Of a DNA stretch of 64,000 nucleotides, positions 25,333 through 37,047 are shown one piece after another. The notes under the pieces were generated by a model that saw nothing but the letters and a program-made list of their open reading frames with translations, searched no databases and was not told the origin of the DNA. The stretch's first letter is position 1. Each line of letters opens with the position of its first letter. The stretch spans positions 558,001 through 622,000 of the forward strand of contig JAGYVD010000007.1 of NCBI GenBank assembly GCA_021209875.1, written 5' to 3'. The position numbers were made by a program, and so were the translations under genes. This DNA is from Rosellinia necatrix (taxonomy: Eukaryota; Ascomycota; Sordariomycetes; Xylariales; Xylariaceae).

Positions 25333-28194
25333 CTAGCCCACATCCTCTTCGGGGATTTCATTGAGTTCCTCCTTGCCACTCTTTTTGGCCGCAGCCATGG
25401 CAGCAGCCCAGTTATGTAAGCTAACCCGGCGTTCTTTTGTCCACCGGTCCATCTCCGAGCAAGTGCAGTCAGGGATGATTTGGATCCTCTTGAACCGGAT
25501 AAGGGTACCCAAGAGGAGGAGGGTAAGAATGAATAAGACGCCGGCAACAACGCCGGTTGCCGTTCTTTGGCCTAGCTGACGAGTGACTGAGCCGCCAAGG
25601 CCTGTTGCCCCCGCCGCAAACACGAACCCAAGACTCTGGGTGAAATTCCACCCAGCAGTGACACGGGGGAATGATGAGTAGTTGGTACGTTTGTGACTAT
25701 CCTTGGATGACTTAGAGCGGCCCGTCATGCCCGGCTGAAGATCTGAACAGTCCCAGATCTCCATCAGTAGGCCATTGCATTCCGATATAGCAAGGCAGGA
25801 GAGAAATCCAAGTAATGCGGCAATCAACGAGGGGATGACGACGTCAACTGGTGGCCCAGTTGACACAACAGTGTATATTATACCTGCTATAGGAAGAACC
25901 AACGTGAAGATGGAACGGCGGATAAGGCGGGAACTCCAAGTGATTTTCCTGTCGAAGGTCATCGTGTTCGACATTGGGCTCGTCCTCCTGGCCCGGGAAA
26001 AAAGATTGGCCTTTTGGAAGGGAATAGCCGCAAAGGCACCAATTGCCACGGATGCTACTGCAGCACCAACATAGGGGGAGCGGAAACGATAATATTTTGA
26101 GGTCAGTGATCCCAGGAGCTACTATTCATTAGAAAAGCTATATTGAATGCTTGAGGTCTTGGATCCACATACTATTATAACTAGCACGACCTGCGCGTAT
26201 ATCCAGGCCGAATACACAGCCATGATAGTGAAACCGGGCTGCCGGAGCATTTCAAGAGATAATGCGATTCCGTGATACACCTCTTGGCCCCACCATCTCG
26301 GCCCGGTTTGTACTCGGTGCATCATGACCTCGCCTCGGGCTAATCGCCGAGACATCGTCTCGCCTATCCGGACCTCGGCAACGGATTGTCTCCAGGCGGA
26401 GCGCCGAACCTCCGGACAGAGAACGTTCAGCAGCAAGACCACGGCGATAAGGATGATGCTGATGTATAAGCCCCATGAAGGTTGTAGGTGCTCGATCACC
26501 ACAGCCCCTACGACGAAGCCAACACTCAGGGAGCCTATGAAACACCACGTCCATATGCCAAGCCAAACACCCAAGCCGCCGCCATGTCGTCTCACGTCGT
26601 ACTCATCCACTACTTCTTGGTGTGGGTTCCTGCTCATCAACGAAGCACCAAATAGGTCAGTGAGCATAGAATGGAAGTTCATACTCGCAAATCCGAGGAA
26701 GAACCCCATCAAGGCCCGAGAGAGTAGTAAAGCTATGCGCCAGATGTGGGTGTCAGGAGACCGTGGAGTACCAATGGCGATGGCCTGAGGAAAGAGCAAC
26801 GGCATTGCAATGCACAGGCTACCCACAACATAAGGCTTTCTCCCGTGCAGTAGAGGTAGCGGCCAGAAGATGAGGTTCGATAATGCCATCCCGAGGAACA
26901 GACCGACGTTACCCAGGATAGCATGGTGATTGAAGTCGGCAATGTAATATTGTATTGAAGGGACAAGCCCAGCATAAATGCCAATTAGCACACCAATGAG
27001 AGAAGTGCTAATACAGGCGACGGAAGCAACGACCCGTTTTCGAGCTGAAGACCAGTCGCGGGCAATTGTAGGCTGTCGTCTGGCAGATTTTGTTAGGCTG
27101 AAATGCTGGACTTCGCTAATACTAACGTGAGATCGATTACGTAGATCGATGTTCCTCAACTCCTGAGCCTTCTTTGTTGGCGTCGCTCTCCTCTTCCATC
27201 GGTTCACAGAATCCTCTCCAGGGCTTGGATACCGGCCCTTACCGGGTTTGGTTTGAGTAGAAAGATCAATGCCCTTATCAGACGCACCGCCATCTAACCT
27301 ACCGACATTCATTTGTCCTTGAGGCAGCCTATTCCTTAAGCCAGAATTTGTAGTAACTGTATATGCTTCATGGCAGGAACATGGGCCTACACGAAGGCTG
27401 TTCATTCCAGCTAGGCTATTTTGCTGAGGCATAGGTAGGACACAACCATCGTCGATATAATGGCGATCGTTTCCAATTGTAGTATCCCATAGAGGAACTG
27501 ATGTTTGTTCCGTGAGTTCGCTCGAGGTACGTCGGCTATTCTCGTCGAAGCTTAGTGTATGAATGGAATCCTCTGGCCCAGGCGTCAACGGAAGGTGACC
27601 ATCATTTACATATCCAGACCTCCACCCACTGACTTCATTAGCCAGGGACAAAGCTTCTGTTATAAGGTGTTCCAGGCCATGCATGGCGTCGTTTATGGCT
27701 TTCCCATCTGCTGTAATTTTAGAGAATACAGTAACGCCTGACGCTATGGAGCCGATATCGTCGACAGAGTTTTGTCGAGGGGAATAATTTCCCCGCCGTG
27801 TTGTGAGCGTGGGAAGAGTATCGGTTTCGGAAAGTCTCAATAGCCTTCGAAACCACCCAGACGCTTTTTGATGGGTATTGAGCTTCTGAGGTGACGATGG
27901 CTCAGTCCCCTTGTTGACAGTCGAAAAAACAGTGGTTGGGAGAGTAGAAAGTTCGTAGGCCGATCTTTGTAAGCTTGGGTTATAGGCAGTGTCTTCATGC
28001 ATTGGTACCGGATATACAGACAGGTTTGTCTCACTTGTTTGCTGTGTATCCAATTTCAATGGGAGACGATGATATTCCTCGGGATGTGCGGCCGTAGATT
28101 TTGTTGACGTTGTGCAATTACTCACAGACCTAGGCGAGATATCGGAGTCGCTTGTAAGGAGACTGACTGTGGTTGTATCGTCCATGGCTGCCAT
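25333..28194 (-). CDS. MFS transporter with long N-terminal Ser/Thr-rich domain (polyamine-transporter-like)
   Basis: Multipass plasma- or vacuolar-membrane transporter; substrate not shown. Exons are 28194-26173 and 26118-25333 with a 54-nt intron (GTATGT, CTAAT branch, TAG), giving 935 aa to the TAG. Residues 1 to about 375 are Ser/Thr/Asn-rich and soluble. Hydrophobic segments then follow: six (for example SLIGVLIGIYAGLVPSIQYY and FLGMALSNLIFWPLPLL), a cytosolic loop with RLARGEVMMHRVQTGPRWWG, and six more, with TM7 spanning the splice junction. This is a 12-TM MFS plan. Similar fungal proteins are often annotated as polyamine transport proteins; I recall that assignment from annotation practice and it is not proven here. 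The ATG (MAAMDD) was chosen as the first in the open frame. The in-frame tail after the stop is listed separately. Confidence 0.75.
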
Positions 28195-30833
28195 CGTATT
28201 GCTGGTGACAGATCTTCTTAGTATGATGGCAGCATGTAGTCCCAGGATCTAGCTTATTAATAGAAGGCCTTTGAAGTAGTAATTCCTTGATAACGAAGGA
28301 ACCAGAGCGGGCAAACGGCTGGGGCAGTGGATGCATCCAGCCCCCGGGGTATTTTAGAACTGGGGGCTCTCCGAATCAAGGCAGGTATACAGGTAGGCGA
28401 GGTGGATAGAATAGAAGTTCAAACATATGGTTAGCGTGAAGAGACGTGGGGAATTAGGTGTTTTGTTTTACAAAGGATATCAAGGAAAGGATGGTAGAAG
28501 TAATGGTAATATTGCAATGAAGGGCCCTGGTGGGTAAGAAATGAAGACGTGATGCATTTCGACAGAGTTTCCGAGTACCCCCTTTTTAGCTGGCCAGTGT
28601 GCGTTGGGCTATTTCTTACCTATCCTCTGGCCTAGGTCCTTCCGTTTCAACAGGTCTGATATAGGAAGCTACGTCTTCATCAGTGATGAGGAAGGAGTTG
28701 CCTTCTATAACTCTGACCGAAGTTTGCATATTAGCCTTCGACTGGAAGCAGCTCTGGAGCTTCAAATATTGTGATAAGGTACCAAGACTTCCCTCCCCAT
28801 CAAGTGAGGTACATATCCAATAGGCACCTAGGAAGGTAGCTAAGGAAGCCATTTGAGCAAGACGCCACTATGAGCAACTCCCTTGAGCGCGATATAAATA
28901 CCAACATTGAATTATGAACTCAGGCCCCCAAGTTACTTGACTGCCTACCTAGGTAGGTATATCCACCAAGGTGGGTCAGTACCTGGTAGATATTAGGGAA
29001 CAGTAGCAGTGCGTTGATATCACTCGGGAAAGCGAAGCGTATATTTAGAAGGACATGCAATGTACTACTTCCATTTTGGGACTGTATGTGCGCATGGTAT
29101 TCATGCGATGGCCGAAACACAAATAATTACCCCCCACGGCCAATAACCGCATTGACATAATCCTACTGCCACTCTCGCCTACATTTGGGAGATGCACAGA
29201 ACCCCGAGGCATCTGCTTATTTACCGAATAGAATAGCGTTGATCATTCTGAATGATAATCCATAAATCTGGGCATGGTATTGCAATAGCAGGTTAGGTTC
29301 ATTCAGGCCTGAAGATTTGCTTTTTTGATTGCGATTTGATCTTAATATATGGCTATATACCAGCCAATCTCAATGACCGATGTCTCCGGCCCAATGCTTA
29401 TAGTAGTAGCTATTTTATTGCATTAATAAAGCAGTAAAGGTGAACACCAGACCCCACCAAGGTACTTATTATAATCTGAGAGGGGCAGCAGATATTACAC
29501 TTCCACACTCTTAATACATGCAAGAGAGATGAGATCTCTGACCTGACATCAAGAGGGTCGTATGGCAGTGCTCACATGTGGGAGGTCGGCAGTTGGAGAG
29601 GGTTAACTTACGATCGGGTCTGCGCTTACTGGCTGATCTTCGTCGAGGACCCACCAGCCGAGCCACGAGGGACCATCTCCTTTTCGTAGCGCGTCATAAC
29701 GACAAAGCGAAGACCGGTGCAACCCTACGACGTCACGTTCAAAACTCAAAGATTATAATTTGATAGTGTTTCTTAATAAGAATGAGGGAATTGGTGATTC
29801 GGATGACTAAACATATAATATATATGATGCGAGCGTTGGCGCTGTTGTGCTTCTTTGCCTGGCAACAAGTTTCACGGCGGACTTACGAGTTCATTCACCG
29901 ATAAAGTTAAAAAAAAAAAAAAACGTCCTGAACTGGCCATCGGAGTCGTGAGCCGTCGTTCTGGGAAGTTTTCTAAATATGTGGGTAGGGAGGTGCACCA
30001 TCAACTTCAATTTAGAATTCATCGCCAGAGAGACTTCAGCTTGGGCAATTTTCAATGAAATCCCATTGCCGCCTTCATACGCGAAAACGGGATGCCTCGT
30101 CGATCTAGGATCTCGATGGAAAAGAGTCGGCCGATCTGACTAACCTGATATAGAGGTAGATTCGGCACTTCTAGCCCTCCGACCCACTATTCAGATAGGT
30201 ACCCCGCAGGCGGTACCGACGCCGCTGTAACATGACGACGAGTCTTCCATCGATCCCTGTAATTCCGTACTTCTAGCGCGGGGGTAACCTTGATTTCGTA
30301 CCTCCGCTGCCTACGTAAGGCGTTGGCGTACTGTGCTATGTATGACTTCATAGTACCCAACGCCGAACCCATCTTGTCCCAGTTGTTTGGGCCTAGACGT
30401 GGCCGGCGCCTCCCTCGAGAAGCCTCTAGTCTAACCCGCTATTTGCTCTGGCAGGCATTAAAGAGTAAATGCGCCCGGCCCGAGCTTTCCCTTCCTTGTT
30501 TTCTGGGGATTGACTTCATTGGCCACACCAATGCTGTGGCATGGCCGTCCGTTCCGGTCCCTCAAGCCAAAACCTATGAACGTCATATTGGTCATGCGAC
30601 GATGCGTTGGCAACACTCGGCACTCAACGGCGAGCGCAGCCCAAAGGGAGAGCCCGCGAATAAATAGCGGAATATCGTCGCATTGCCTACCACGCACAAG
30701 TTCCAAATCTTTCACCTCCAGCAGCCAACCAACCCGGGGCCACCAATAACATCAATTATTTACTAACGTTTCGCGTGCATAAAGCCTACAAGGCCAATTA
30801 TTACTACACAAATACCACTCGACAATCATAAAA
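28195..30833. other. Intergenic region between transporter and MARVEL-like gene
   Basis: Divergent promoter interval of 2.6 kb. Short open frames (28616-28852 minus, 29578-29763 and 30290-30667 plus) carry no recognisable domain. A run of As lies near 29910-29924. TACCTAGG/TAGGTA words occur near 28945-28965. I see nothing else I can support. Confidence 0.5.
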
Positions 30834-31371
30834 ATGGCCTTGGCAAGGCTCGCGTCTATCCTCCTCCGCGCTGCGGAGTTGGTGTTTGCTACCATCGTCG
30901 CCGGTATCAACGGCAATTATCTCCATGAGGTCCGCCATACTTCGAGCTGGAGTCAAGGACGCTTTATCTACACCGAGGTTGTCGCTGGCATCGCCATTTT
31001 CTTTGCCCTAATCTGGCTGATCCCATTCTCGGGCACTTTCGTGCACTGGCCGCTCGACTTTCTGATCTCTATCACTTGGTTCGTCGCCTTTGGCCTCCTG
31101 GTTAACGTAAGCCGAACTCTGATAACCCCTTGTTGCTGGCCATCATAACTAAGTTAACATGCGCTAGTACCTCGACGGTGCATGCGGTGCCGTCTTTAAC
31201 TGGGATAATGTGAGCATCCGGGGTGATGGATGCGGCATGTGGAAGGCTGTCATCGCTTTTTCCTTCCTGTCTGCTATCTGCTGGCTCGCCTCGAGCGTCG
31301 TCGGCCTCCTCTGGGTTCATGATCGCGAGACCCGAACTTACCAACGCCGTACCTGGCGATCCCGCGTCTAA
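30834..31371 (+). CDS. MARVEL-like four-helix membrane protein
   Basis: Exons 30834-31106 and 31168-31371, with a 61-nt phase-0 intron (GTAAGC ... CTAG), encode 158 aa. Four hydrophobic helices are visible: one near the N-terminus (ASILLRAAELVFATIVAGI), one around EVVAGIAIFFALIWLIPF, one around WPLDFLISITWFVAFGLLVN, and one near the C-terminus (VIAFSFLSAICWLASSVVGL). A loop with two cysteines (DGACGAVFNW ... GDGCGMWK) separates helices 3 and 4. This layout, with the charged residue after helix 1 and the WxxD-type helix 3 start, matches fungal MARVEL-domain proteins, which sit in membrane subdomains and vesicle-trafficking sites. The C-terminus is short and basic. No specific role can be assigned. 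The start is the first ATG after a pyrimidine-poor leader (AAAATGGCC). Confidence 0.8.
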
Positions 31372-33399
31372 GAAACAAAGTTAATATGGCAATGACGGCT
31401 TTCCAATTCCGAATACACTGGTCGCCTACAGAGCTCAATCGACACTGCTACCATTTGTGCCCTCTAGCATTCGGTTTAATGGATATTGTGGAATAAAATT
31501 TAAAGCACACCGCAACGAGATCGAATGTTGGACGAAATATGACTAATTAATTGGATTTACGCGGGATACCGGGACGTTGAATGATATAGTTACAATTGAT
31601 ACCCCCTTTTTTTCATATAATCCTATATCCCGCGAAGGGTGATCATGGTGATTCACAATTGTAAATGCACCCTCCGCCCCTACTGTAGAAGATTTCTAAG
31701 ATCTATCTAAAAAAATTATGTAACCTGGGGATTTGGGCTCTATTATTTTAATGTCTCAAGTGTCAGTTATGGGGTGGTAGCAGTCATGTGCAATTCCCTA
31801 TATGTCTTACCATGTGAGCGAATGAGGCGACAGAGGAGATAATAAAGGGGGGCTCGTTAGGTCCAACCGGCGTTTGAGTTGTAGATCGCCCCTTCTCGTC
31901 GTTTATCGCATGAGTGCTACCAACAGCTTGTGATTGGTATTATTTCCATAACATTAACGTCATACGACTCGTGTTCGGGACGGCAGTCAGGCTAGAATCA
32001 GAGCATAGCCAAAGACAGTGAGTATGTACCTCCACATGCACGTAATTCCTTGTGTTTTTATGGCTGCATTTGGCCAGTGGTCCGTCATCTTGGCGAACTG
32101 CGTCTAATGATAAAGCAGGGTATTCAAATGTGTGCCGATTGGGTGCTGAACACGCGTTCTTTGTGAGACAGCATTTGCATACACACTTGGAGGGCGAGAT
32201 CTTGAGACCTAATTAGGTATCTACCTCACAGTCTATGACGGCATAAGATAGCCGACTTTTCACGGAGGTGACGCCACACCCACCTCTTATACGTCACCAG
32301 CCACAAACAAGGGTATCTTGTGGGGTAAATGAGCCGCATTCCCGCGATCCTTGCATTTTATACATCACTAGTATTTCCTAATAAGGCAATGAGTATAGAC
32401 TTATGCACAACGTCTAACGGATTCTATCTAACGTTAACGGTAAATGGGAAGCAGATAGTAGCCGTACCAAATATGATCAAAGCTTTGAAGCCACCGCTGT
32501 CAAAAAAAGGAGGCACAGCTCGTCAAATTGGGATTTTGGGATTTTTGACTGTTGTCTAGTCAGTGGTACTGTAACAAGTAAATGACACCATTCAACCCCT
32601 GCAGCAACGAACTGAACTCGAACTCAAATATAGGTATGTACCTATGTAGTGTACGTCAAGGAAGGTAAATATAGGTACGCAAAGCGGACTAGAATTTCCT
32701 TGAAGTGCCACGTGGGGGCTGAGCCTATTGGATACGATTCCGATACGGAGTCTACCATTGGTAGATTTCAACCCAAACATCAGGAAAGGAAATGAGAAGA
32801 TATAAGGAGGCACTTACTTAGCAAATGGAAGTTTCATGCGGCTGTACCTGTATCATAGGATGGGGCCGATCGAAAATTGGGGCAACCCTGGGGATTGTGT
32901 GCCACTGCCCTGGGAAAGGCAAGGATACTGGATGTAAACGACGAGTTATGACGACATACATCTGAGAGAGCAAGCAGGGGCGTGCCCTCCCGGACAACAT
33001 CTGCTTTTACGTAGTGGCTCACGTTCATTCCTCACGAAAACCCCAGAATTACATTATTGAACCAATCGGGGATCCGGTAGACCTCAGGGACGACTTATGT
33101 ACGTGCGGAAGACAAGCAAGAGGTGATCAGATCCACTGTCACATCATAGATATGATGACATAGATGAATCTAATACAGGTACGAAGGGACTTAGGCAAGC
33201 ATCAAAGCTCAGCAGGTACAAACATTTTGAAGATGTCTATATAATAACCGCCTCCGGATCTCAGATTTATATTTCTCCCCTCCTCATCCCATCACACGAA
33301 CAATATCACAGTTCCTAAATCATTAAACAGCAACCAGATCAGAAACATATAAACCCAACAACCCAATAATTCATTACACATAACCTACATCTGCCCAAC
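31372..33399. other. Intergenic region with promoter of the repeat-protein gene
   Basis: No protein-like frame; the longest, 32329-32559, has no recognisable motif. The last 170 nt are a plausible fungal promoter and leader (see TATA entry). Confidence 0.55.
33238..33244 (+). promoter_or_regulatory. TATA box of the repeat-protein gene
   Basis: TATATAA lies about 155 nt before the ATG. It is followed by a pyrimidine tract (TTTCTCCCCTCCTC) and an A/C-rich leader containing CATCACACGAACAATATCAC, which is typical of strongly expressed, inducible fungal genes. The transcription start is inferred to lie near 33290. Confidence 0.45.
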
Positions 33400-34659
33400 A
33401 TGTCCAGCATCGTCCAAAAAGTCAAGGACGCCGTTTCCGGCCATCATGATACTTCCTCTGCCCCTGAAGGCACCCATGGCCCTCACGGCAGCCGTGTTGC
33501 CAACGCCGCGGACCCTAGAATCGACTCTGACCGCGACCACCGTGCTGCTCCCGGTTCAACGGTCGGTGGCACTCACGACTACACGTCTAGCAGCAATTAC
33601 ACACATGGTGAAGGTGGCTACGGCACGTCTGGCCTTACCGGCGCTACAGCTACACATGGCACACATGGCACATCAGGCTTGACAGGTACACATGGTACCC
33701 ACGGCACATCAGACTTGACAGGGACACATGGCACCCACGGCACATCAGGCTTGACAGGGACACATGGCACCCACGGCACATCAGGCTTGACAGGGACACA
33801 TGGTACTCACGGCACATCAGGCTTGACGGGCACTCATGGCACACATGGCGGCTTGACAGGCACAGGCACACATGGCACGTCTGGTCTCACCGGCGTCACA
33901 GCCGGATACGATGGAGCAACTGACACCACGGGTTCCACTGGCCGCGAGGGGCCTCACAGCTCTAACGTGGCGAATAAGCTAGTGAGTAATGACTACAGGT
34001 GGACCATGCTATGAAATCTGCCGATTACTGACATGATTATAGGACCCTCGAATTGATTCCGACCGAAGTGGAAAGCACCTCGGCAATACTGCCGGTGACC
34101 AATTCGGCAGTGGTGCTGAGGGCGTCCACGGCCCACACAGCTCCCGCATCGCCAACACGGTAGACCCTCGTGTTGATAGCGATCGTGACGGCAGCCGTAC
34201 AGTAGGCAACACACATGGCAGCTCTGGCACGTACGGCACTACTGGTGCGCATGGTACGCATGGAACTACTCACGGCACTGCCCAGCTGGGCGGAGCAAAT
34301 GCCCCGGGCCCAGCTGCTCACACGGCAGGACCTCACAAGTCCGATCTACTCAACAAAGTCGACCCCCGTGTCGATTCGGATCTTGATGGTAGCCGAACTG
34401 TCGGCGGCAACAAGACGTATGGGGCGTAAGTCAGCTGTATGAGAATTCAAACGTCCCTGCTTGAGTATCTCGACGGTTGTGCTGACATATGTTTAGGAAC
34501 TCGACCCTGAACAAGGACCCCACGGATGCTGCGCAGGTGCCTCCCTCTACCCTACAGAAGACTCTTGGTAAACCGACAATCGAACATGGTGATGTACACC
34601 ACGGCCGTGAGCGGAGACACAGTCTGAAGTCGTCGCAAGAGGTGTATCACGGTTTATAA
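33400..34659 (+). CDS. Hydrophilic repeat protein with GPH...DPR-DSD modules and a Gly/Thr/His tandem array
   Basis: Exons 33400-33981, 34043-34425 and 34497-34659 (introns 61 and 71 nt) give 375 aa. There is no signal peptide, membrane helix or catalytic motif. Four copies of a module of the form GPHxSxxxNxxDPRxDSD occur at about residues 27-44, 184-201, 224-241 and 290-307; intron 1 splits the second one. Between modules 1 and 2, residues 84-167 form a 12-residue tandem array of the THGTHGTSGLTG type. The C-terminal 54 residues are charged and non-repetitive. Related fungal proteins are often labelled putative cell-surface proteins, yet nothing here directs secretion. The composition (Gly, Thr, His, Asp; almost no hydrophobics) would suit a stress-protective disordered protein. 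Function unknown. Confidence 0.75.
33649..33900 (+). repeat. 36-bp coding minisatellite
   Basis: Six to seven near-identical 36-bp units encoding THGTHGTSGLTG, all inside exon 1. The last unit is shortened and degenerate (THGTHGGLTGTG). Length is a multiple of three per unit, so copy-number change would keep the frame. Confidence 0.9.
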
Positions 34660-35040
34660 CGTACGAGAATGATAATAACTGATGGCGGGGTTTTGCACTG
34701 GCATATGTGCAGATTAGTGTATTAATAAATTTCCTATAATTCATTACAACTGCATTCAACTCAAATTTGTCTCCTGTGATGAAATGGGAGTTGGCATCGT
34801 TATCTCACACCTAAAATAAAGAAAAAACTTTGTTCAAATTCTAATTAGCTGTGACCTGGGGAATCAACTTTCCGACATTCCTGCGTGTCCTGACATTTCT
34901 CCCACCTGTCGCATCCTTCCTCGCTCGTGAAAGAACTAATACGCACGATCGCCTTTGAATGCAGATCTAGATATACACCAGTATATCTATCTATGATGGT
35001 ACATAACCGCGTCAGGTACTATCCTGTGGATAAATCCAAT
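34660..35040. other. Short convergent intergenic region
   Basis: Space between two genes whose 3' ends face each other. A/T-rich tracts with AATAAA-like words (AATAAATT near 34734 and AAATAAAG near 34815) could be polyadenylation signals for the plus-strand gene. Confidence 0.45.
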
Positions 35041-36182
35041 CTATTTTGTAAAGACTCCGAGGATATGTGGCAGGCAGTGAAACCACATCTCTGTGGGCAG
35101 GTGTCCGACATCGACTTTGGTCCAAGGACCGGCTTCCTTGAGCGTCTTCTCGGTCGGCCGACATAGCTCGCACCCACCGATGAACTGCGGCCAGAAGATA
35201 TTGATAAAGTCTACGATAGTGATTACCATCTGTCAGCGAGGACGAAAGCGAATAGATCACACGGGGGAGCAGGGGGCGGGGGCGTAGGGTGAGAGAGAAC
35301 TCACGCTGATACAACCGCATATACCAGCTGTACTCGGTCTGCACGTGCTCGTAGACGTACCAGCGGCCGCCGGGGCGCAGGAGCTCGTACAGCCCGCGGA
35401 CGTTGCGCTCCGGGTCCGGGATGCTGCAGAGGCAGAGCACGGAGACGATGCAGTCGACGGAGCCGGGGCTAATATTACCATCCCACTTCTTCTTCTTCTT
35501 GTTCCGTCCTTCTCCCCCTTCTTCTTCTTCTTCTTTTTCCTCCCCCTCCACGGCGGACGACGGCGACGAGAGGTCCTCGATGCCCACCGGCACGATCTCG
35601 TAGACGTCGCGTAGGCCGGCGGCCTCGACGGCGCGGCGCAGGGCCGCGTGGTGCGCCGCGTTCGGCTCGACGCCGTACACACGCGTGACGGGCGTGCGCG
35701 CCGTATCCTCGCGTCTCACCTTCCCCTTTCCCTTCTTCCCCTCCTTCCCCTCCTTCCCCTCCTCCTCCTCCTCCTCCTCCTCCACCCCCGTCGTGGCGTA
35801 GAGATGGCGATCCGAGAACAGATCGACCCAGAGCCCGGAGCCGGGGCCGACCTCGAGCACGACGCCGCCGACGCCCAGCCCGGCGGGCGACGGCACCACG
35901 CGGCCGCCGCGCGCCCGCCCGTCCAGCAGCGGCACCACCCGCGCCCCGCGTTCTCGCGCACCCGGGCCCCGCGCACGCCCAGAAGCGCCCGAACCACGCC
36001 GCCCGGAACCGCGGGGGGTCCCCGACGACGACGCGCAGCGCCCCGAGGAGGCCCCCCTCGGCGCGCATCAGCTCCGCCGCCGCGCCCGGGAGGAAGCTCG
36101 CCGAGAGGCGCAGGAAGAGCCACGGGTCCAGGAGCCCGGCGAGGGCTTCTGTCGTGCGGGTTAGGAGGGGGGCGGTGGTCAT
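35041..36182 (-). CDS. SAM-dependent class I methyltransferase (METTL7-like), with apparent frameshift
   Basis: Transfers a methyl group from S-adenosylmethionine; substrate unknown. The C-terminal exon is 35210-35041, joined by a 94-nt intron (GTGAGT ... CGTAG) to a long upstream exon ending at 35305; this join gives RLYQ-HFINIFWPQF. The SAM-binding motif VLEVGPGSGLWVDLF, the acidic YGVEPN strand and VDCIVSVLCLCSIPDPE followed by LLRPGGRWYVYEHV are all in the 35305-35938 frame. The tail ends near GPWTKVDVGHLPTEMWFH, as in METTL7-type enzymes. The N-terminal part (MTTAPLLTRTTEALAGLLDPWL, then AAWFGRFWA) lies in a different frame starting at 36182. The frames change within the very GC-rich 35938-36000 stretch, so the gene is either mutated or misassembled there. 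Two lysine/glutamate runs interrupt the fold. Confidence 0.75.
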
Positions 36183-36932
36183 GTTTTTATTTACTTTTTT
36201 TTTTTTTTTTTTTTGGGAAAAAGGGGTAATATTTGGTTAGTTTAGTTTGTATGTGTACGGTGAGGTTGGAGATGGAGGGGGGTTTATGGCCTTGGGGGTA
36301 GATGAGGTGGTTGAGTTCTTCTTCTTCTGAGTGGGAAAGAAAGAGGGGGGAGAGGAAAAGGAGAAAGGGGGAATGGGGAGGGGGGGAAGAAAAATATATA
36401 TCCACGGTGTATTTATAAAGGATGGGAAAAAGGCTGGAAGGGCTAGACCATGGAGAGAGAGGGAGAGAGGGAGGGGGGCTTCCTAACCAACTTACATATT
36501 GTGAGTGATAGCCATGAGACGAGGACGGAAGGTCCGGGATTTGCCGAGAGAGAGCACAAAAAAAAAAAAACTTGGGATATGGGATATTTTTGGTTTTATT
36601 TTTAAAATCACTGCTCATACCTGGTCTAAAAAAGCCCGAGCCAGCTCCGCATTCTCGAACATCACACACCCACTAGCCGCCCTGCCTGCCTGGCACGGAG
36701 ATAGCTCCACAAATCGGCGGCCACGCGCTTGATAGCTTCCTGTATGTAATCCTGGTAGATGTCCTTTTAAGAGGCAAACCCCCTCCCTTAATATGGGAGG
36801 AGCGAGATACTTGCTCATGGGTCCGTGAGGACCGGATGTGCGTTGTATGTATAGTGGGATCCTTGGCGGAACGAGGTGACTCCGTGAAAGGAGACTAATA
36901 CCTTTGCGGTCTCCAGAAACAAGGGGCATAGG

Positions 36933-36985
<53 letters not shown>

Positions 36986-37047
36986 AGGATCGTGCTGTCA
37001 TTCATGTCCTCTATTATCCGCTTCTATCGTGTTTATGGCTCTCATGT
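36183..37047. other. Intergenic region with poly-T and GA tracts
   Basis: Holds the leader of the methyltransferase gene (with a pure T-run at 36197-36214) and the 3' region of the SCJ1-type gene. No coding frame is credible. Confidence 0.55.
36934..36983. repeat. (GA)n microsatellite
   Basis: About 24 uninterrupted GA dinucleotides just downstream of the SCJ1-type gene's stop codon. Confidence 0.95.

Noticed and set aside
28616..28852. 78-codon minus-strand frame (MASLATFLGAYW...)
   Set aside because: Could be a small gene, but I found no motif, no exon partner and no leader features.
35648..36229. 193-codon open frame on the plus strand
   Set aside because: Antisense to the GC-rich methyltransferase exon. 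Pro/Arg/Ala-rich with no motif, ending in the T-run.
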